Shown piece by piece: positions 60,928 through 64,000 of a stretch of 64,000 nucleotides of DNA. Within the stretch, counting starts at the first letter, position 1, and each line of letters starts with the position of its first letter. A program made the position numbers and the translations under genes. The stretch comes from Paramacrobiotus metropolitanus. Taxonomy: Eukaryota > Tardigrada > Eutardigrada > Parachela > Macrobiotidae. Below the pieces are notes generated by a model that was given only the letters and a program-made list of their open reading frames with translations, was not told where the DNA came from and ran no database searches. Where the stretch lies: the NCBI RefSeq assembly GCF_019649055.1, contig NW_026570374.1:206546-270545 (forward strand), written 5' to 3'.

Positions 60928-60954
60928 GCCGTGCGCGCGGGCAGCGCGCACGGC
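60928..60954. repeat. Perfect 11-bp GC hairpin
   Basis: GCCGTGCGCGC (60928-60938) pairs with GCGCGCACGGC (60944-60954) around a 5-base loop. Confidence 0.9.
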
Positions 60955-60979
60955 CTGGCTCGCAACCATGATCTGCGAC

Positions 60980-61019
60980 CATATAACGCGGGGCCGTATG
61001 GGCGCCACGCGTATCCTCG
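60980..61019 (+). repeat. 40-bp direct repeat, right copy
   Basis: Partner of 60374-60413, with a single difference (GGCGCCACGC here, GGCGCCCCGC there). Confidence 0.9.
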
Positions 61020-61743
61020 ACAGCGGACAGCGGTGAACCCGGATGAGGCTTTATTGCCGAATCTAATGCGCACCGTGGCGCAGCAACACCAGACTAACAA
61101 GGAAGGATTCTGCAGCCAGTGCAACTGTGCTGCAGATCCGTCAAAACAGCGCAGCAATGTGCGGGGTGGAAATCCCCAGAAACAGCGAATAGCTACTCAG
61201 GAGGGCGGGGCGTCCCGCCCTTACACACACTATGACTAGATTATAAGTCATTTATAACCAACTATTTTTCGCTGCAGTCTTCAGTCGGGTACAAGTACCG
61301 TACTTGTACAGTACACTGGGCTTCAAAATGACTCTGTCAACGCATACCCATTAACCACCGGTGCGTATAGCGCTATCGCTGTGGGCATTACCACTTTTAT
61401 GGCGTCCAACGTACAGTGTACGTCAAAAATTCTGTTTATTTTGAACACCTGCATTCCTTACAAAGGTAAAGGGTAAAGGTGAGGTGTTGTAATTCTGCGA
61501 TCCAGTGCAGCCAGCAATCTGAAACAAGATATCTCCATCAGTCTGGAGCTGTTTCTGTTTCTAGTTTTATTAGTCTTTGCAGTTTGCACGTTGTTTTTCC
61601 ACAGCTCGATCCAGCGACCTCCTTTGGCCTTGATTTTTTCTTGTATCCCGCGAAATGCAGCTTCTCAGTGACATTAGAAGGGGATACTGGGGAAACGGGA
61701 ATATTGGGCACGAGTGGAACAGCGTGGACGTGCTGATCGACGG

Positions 61744-61917
61744 GCGCGCGAAACCGGTCGTCTCTATAGCGCATCCGGTATAAATGCGGTGCACCCTGTA
61801 TATATGCACATGGAAGCGTAGCTCGGCGCTGTCGACGGTCCCGCTGTAACCCGCGGGCAACAATGCGGCGCGCGAAACCGGTCGTATATACATTGCATCC
61901 GGTTTATATGCAACGCG
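61744..61917 (+). repeat. 124-bp repeat unit, about 1.4 copies (locus B)
   Basis: GCGCGCGAAACCGGTCGT starts at 61744 and again at 61868, a period of 124 bp, each followed by a GCATCCGGT..TATATGC-type hairpin. Between them lies GAAGCGTAGCTCGGCGCTG, matching GATAGCGTAGCCCGGCGCTG at locus A. The same unit length and order at two loci 9.5 kb apart show a dispersed family. Confidence 0.75.
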
Positions 61918-62168
61918 CATTATATATACATTTCTGTATTTCTATATTTCTGTATTTCTTTTCTATATTTCTAGTTTTCTGTATTTCGGCATTCAATACT
62001 ACTTTCTTCTTGATATACTGATCTGTTAATAATTTCTATTCGAAAAACCAAAAAAGCTCCACACAACGATAGGTCCATGCGGCAAAATGTCCCAGTTCGG
62101 CAACGAATAGTTCTGCTAGTTATCACTTCAACGAAACATCACATCGCTAGTTGTCACCAGTAGTTACA

Positions 62169-64000
62169 TCACAGAAACATCCAAAAACAAAATGTCCATA
62201 CAACGAACCGTCCTGATACCATTAAATTTTGTCTTCCGACCAAAAGTCCTCTAAACGAAACGTGTCGCGACGACTTGTCACAGAGCCAAACGCGCCACTC
62301 GTTGGACCAGCGGGGCAAGCCGACACTGCCTGGCCGCACTAGTGACTTCTCACAGACATCCCGCAACTGCGTCAGCCGGTCTGCAGCGGCATCTCGCAGG
62401 TGGAATTTAACATTGACTAGGACGCTGGTCCGGGCCACTGACACCGACACCACCACATTGCACGTCGCTCCCAGGTTGGACAGCTCCTCATGGAGATAGT
62501 CCAAGTTATCAATCCGGTTGTCGCGCTGACTGAATTCACAACGCGAGAAAACCAGCGTCTTCAAGCGAAGCTGCCGCAATTGATTCACAAACACTCCATA
62601 CACGCCGCCCCATTTCCACTCCGGTAACGCTGACGGGTTGTCCAGTACGACGGTGTGCGTGGCGCAAGTGGCGTACTTGAGCATACCAGCCGCCACCAGG
62701 AACCGCTTTGTCAGTGTATCGTACTTCCCCAGGAAGGGCTGTCGGGAGATCCACAGATGCTTCCCGATGGCCCCCGCATCCAGCATGGCCTCCCACAGGC
62801 GGCAGACGCGCCGCACCCGCACCCGCTCGTTGCTGTCCAGCGACTGGAAGACTTCCGCCAGGATTTCCCGTGCCAAAGGAATGCCGCGTCCCGCTTGCAG
62901 TCTTTCGGTGGACGTCGATGGACCTTCGAGCCTTGTTAAAGGGGGAACGCAACGCTTGGCAGTCCATTCCCCTTCTTCTCGGCGTTCTTCACTTAGGACG
63001 TCAGTGGGTTTGGCCCGGTACTTTACGAGGAAGGCCAAAATCTCTTCCTTCAAAATTCCATATAAAAATTATTGTTAGTAATTGAACGACTGTACGATTC
63101 TGTGAAGTGCATAGACTATTAATTATCCCATAACAATTTTTCACAGATATTGTATATCGGCATACTTCAAAGTACAGATAAACACATTGCAGTTTTTTCA
63201 GTTCACTGCAACTATTTGCTGGAGAGTCGCAGAAGTCGAAGAAAAACATTCTGCCACATTCCGTAGTGCCACACTGGCAAAACATTCTGTTACGAAAAAC
63301 ATTCTGTAGTGCCCGACTTACCAAGCGCTCGAGAGAAACAGCCCGTCGTTCATCGTGGCGCTGGAAGAACGTGACGGTGTCAGAACGAACGGCGATGCAG
63401 CGGGCATCGAACCTCCGACCGAGCTCGTACCACAGCCCTTCCACAGACTCTGGGTGCACAGACCAGTATCCGCCGGGCAGACGGCACTCACGGCGGACAA
63501 AACACTCCGGGGTCACGCGGCGCCCCTGCAGCTCATGAAGGGACGGCACAGCGCGGATCTGCCACCGAGGGACCAGCTCCTTCACGCGCGCACCCTCCCA
63601 CTCCGCCTCCACCAGCAAACAACGGGTATCTTCGAAAAGCGCCTGGCGCACCTGCGAAGGGAGTGACAGCTTCACATGCGTACGCTAAATGCCCGCAAAA
63701 TAATTTAATCCGCATTTCAACAACGCTTCCTCGCTTGGTTAACGATTTCGCAACTGTGAACAATATCTCAAACTGAGTCAAAGTTGGCTGATTCGATTGT
63801 GGATTGCGGACTGAGTTGACAGATGTGCATTTCGAAATCATCATGCAACGTCGAACAATGAGCATGGCAGTGCCAACACTACCGACCTGGGCATCCTCGG
63901 ACAGGGCTAGCTGGACCGGACACCACGTCCACGCGCGATCACGTCCGAAGCGCAGCCGAGCTTGCAGAGGACGACTCTCCGCCCACGCCATCACCTCTCT
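62169..64000 (-). CDS. F-box protein with beta-rich N-terminal module (copy 3, enters from the right edge)
   Basis: Minus strand, exons in transcript order: from beyond 64000 to 63887, then 63651-63322, then 63047 down to a stop at 62169. All junctions are in phase 0. The first visible exon carries RDRAWTWCPVQLALSEDAQ, matching the WRWWPGKML region of copy 1. The second has AEWEGARVKELVPRWQIR and FVRRECRLPGGYW, matching the second unit. The third has the clearest F-box of the three: IPLAREILAEVFQSL then ERVRVRRVCRLWEAML. After it comes an unrecognised region with VVLDNPSALPEW and VFSRCEFSQ. The acceptor at 63048 has a weak pyrimidine tract. The real C terminus may splice away before 62169 (a GTATCA donor lies near 62223). 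Confidence 0.7.

Larger units (their letters stand above)
60414..60979. other. GC-rich interval between the 40-bp direct repeats
   Basis: It is open in several frames on both strands because of composition, and no domain is visible. It includes a two-copy 29-bp tandem repeat (60751-60808) and an 11-bp hairpin (60928-60954). It could be a small non-autonomous insertion or a repeat-derived segment. The flanking sequence gives no obvious target-site duplication. Confidence 0.4.

Noticed and set aside
60346-61008. A 220-codon minus-strand open frame across the 40-bp repeats
   Set aside because: The same peptide word appears at both ends only because the DNA repeat is translated twice. Other frames are equally open, and there is no family match.
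1-64000. tRNA and rRNA genes and CRISPR arrays
   Set aside because: GGTTCGA words (for example near 1556 and 49058) lack a matching box A and cloverleaf pairing. No rRNA-like stretch and no regularly spaced direct repeats were seen. The near-box words in the 124-bp unit are treated as SINE-like at most.

Overview
The window looks like nuclear DNA of a small animal. It carries intron-rich genes with GC-rich exons, AT-rich introns, GT..AG splice sites and animal-specific families (BLCAP, tektin, alpha-arrestin, PRDM zinc finger, Cys-loop receptor, RILP-like). A chitin-binding CBM14/peritrophin exon points to an ecdysozoan. A cluster of lineage-type F-box genes and the overall gene style make me lean to a tardigrade, but that is an inference that I cannot verify here. 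Exon models were built by hand: frames, splice phases and coding lengths were required to close exactly, and they do for NDUFS5, tektin, NUBP1, TFIIS, the PRDM gene, the arrestin and the visible part of the receptor.

Layout, left to right. 0-7 kb: AT-rich sequence, a single-exon BLCAP homologue (minus), a GTAC-rich spacer and NDUFS5 of respiratory complex I (plus). 7-13.3 kb: a nine-exon tektin (minus) and a nine-exon NUBP1 Fe-S scaffold gene (plus), divergently arranged around a 380-bp spacer. 14.2-16.7 kb: TFIIS, ending in a 9-nt exon. 18.9-23.3 kb: a PRDM10-like PR-domain zinc finger. 23.3-27.7 kb: gene-poor with degenerate repeats. 27.7-30.4 kb: an arrestin-domain protein with PPxY motifs. 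30.4-39.9 kb: a gene-free block rich in GCCGGC and TATATA. 40-46 kb: an anion-type Cys-loop receptor with 14-nt and 15-nt micro-exons. 46.7-48.4 kb: a decayed SURF6 (Rrp14) gene on the minus strand.

49-64 kb is an accessory zone. It has three related genes with a shared beta-rich N-terminal module: one complete with F-box, one stopping before the F-box, and one entering from the right edge. Between them lie a RILP-like gene lacking its 5' end and a CBM14 exon with a frame break. The same zone has several repeats: a 124-bp tandem unit found at 52.3 kb and again at 61.8 kb, an inverted relative at 53.2 kb, and a 606-bp interval bounded by 40-bp direct repeats.

Most genes here are independent housekeeping or signalling genes, not a pathway cluster. 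The part I find least described is the F-box family, the repeats around it, and the GCCGGC-rich desert upstream of the receptor.
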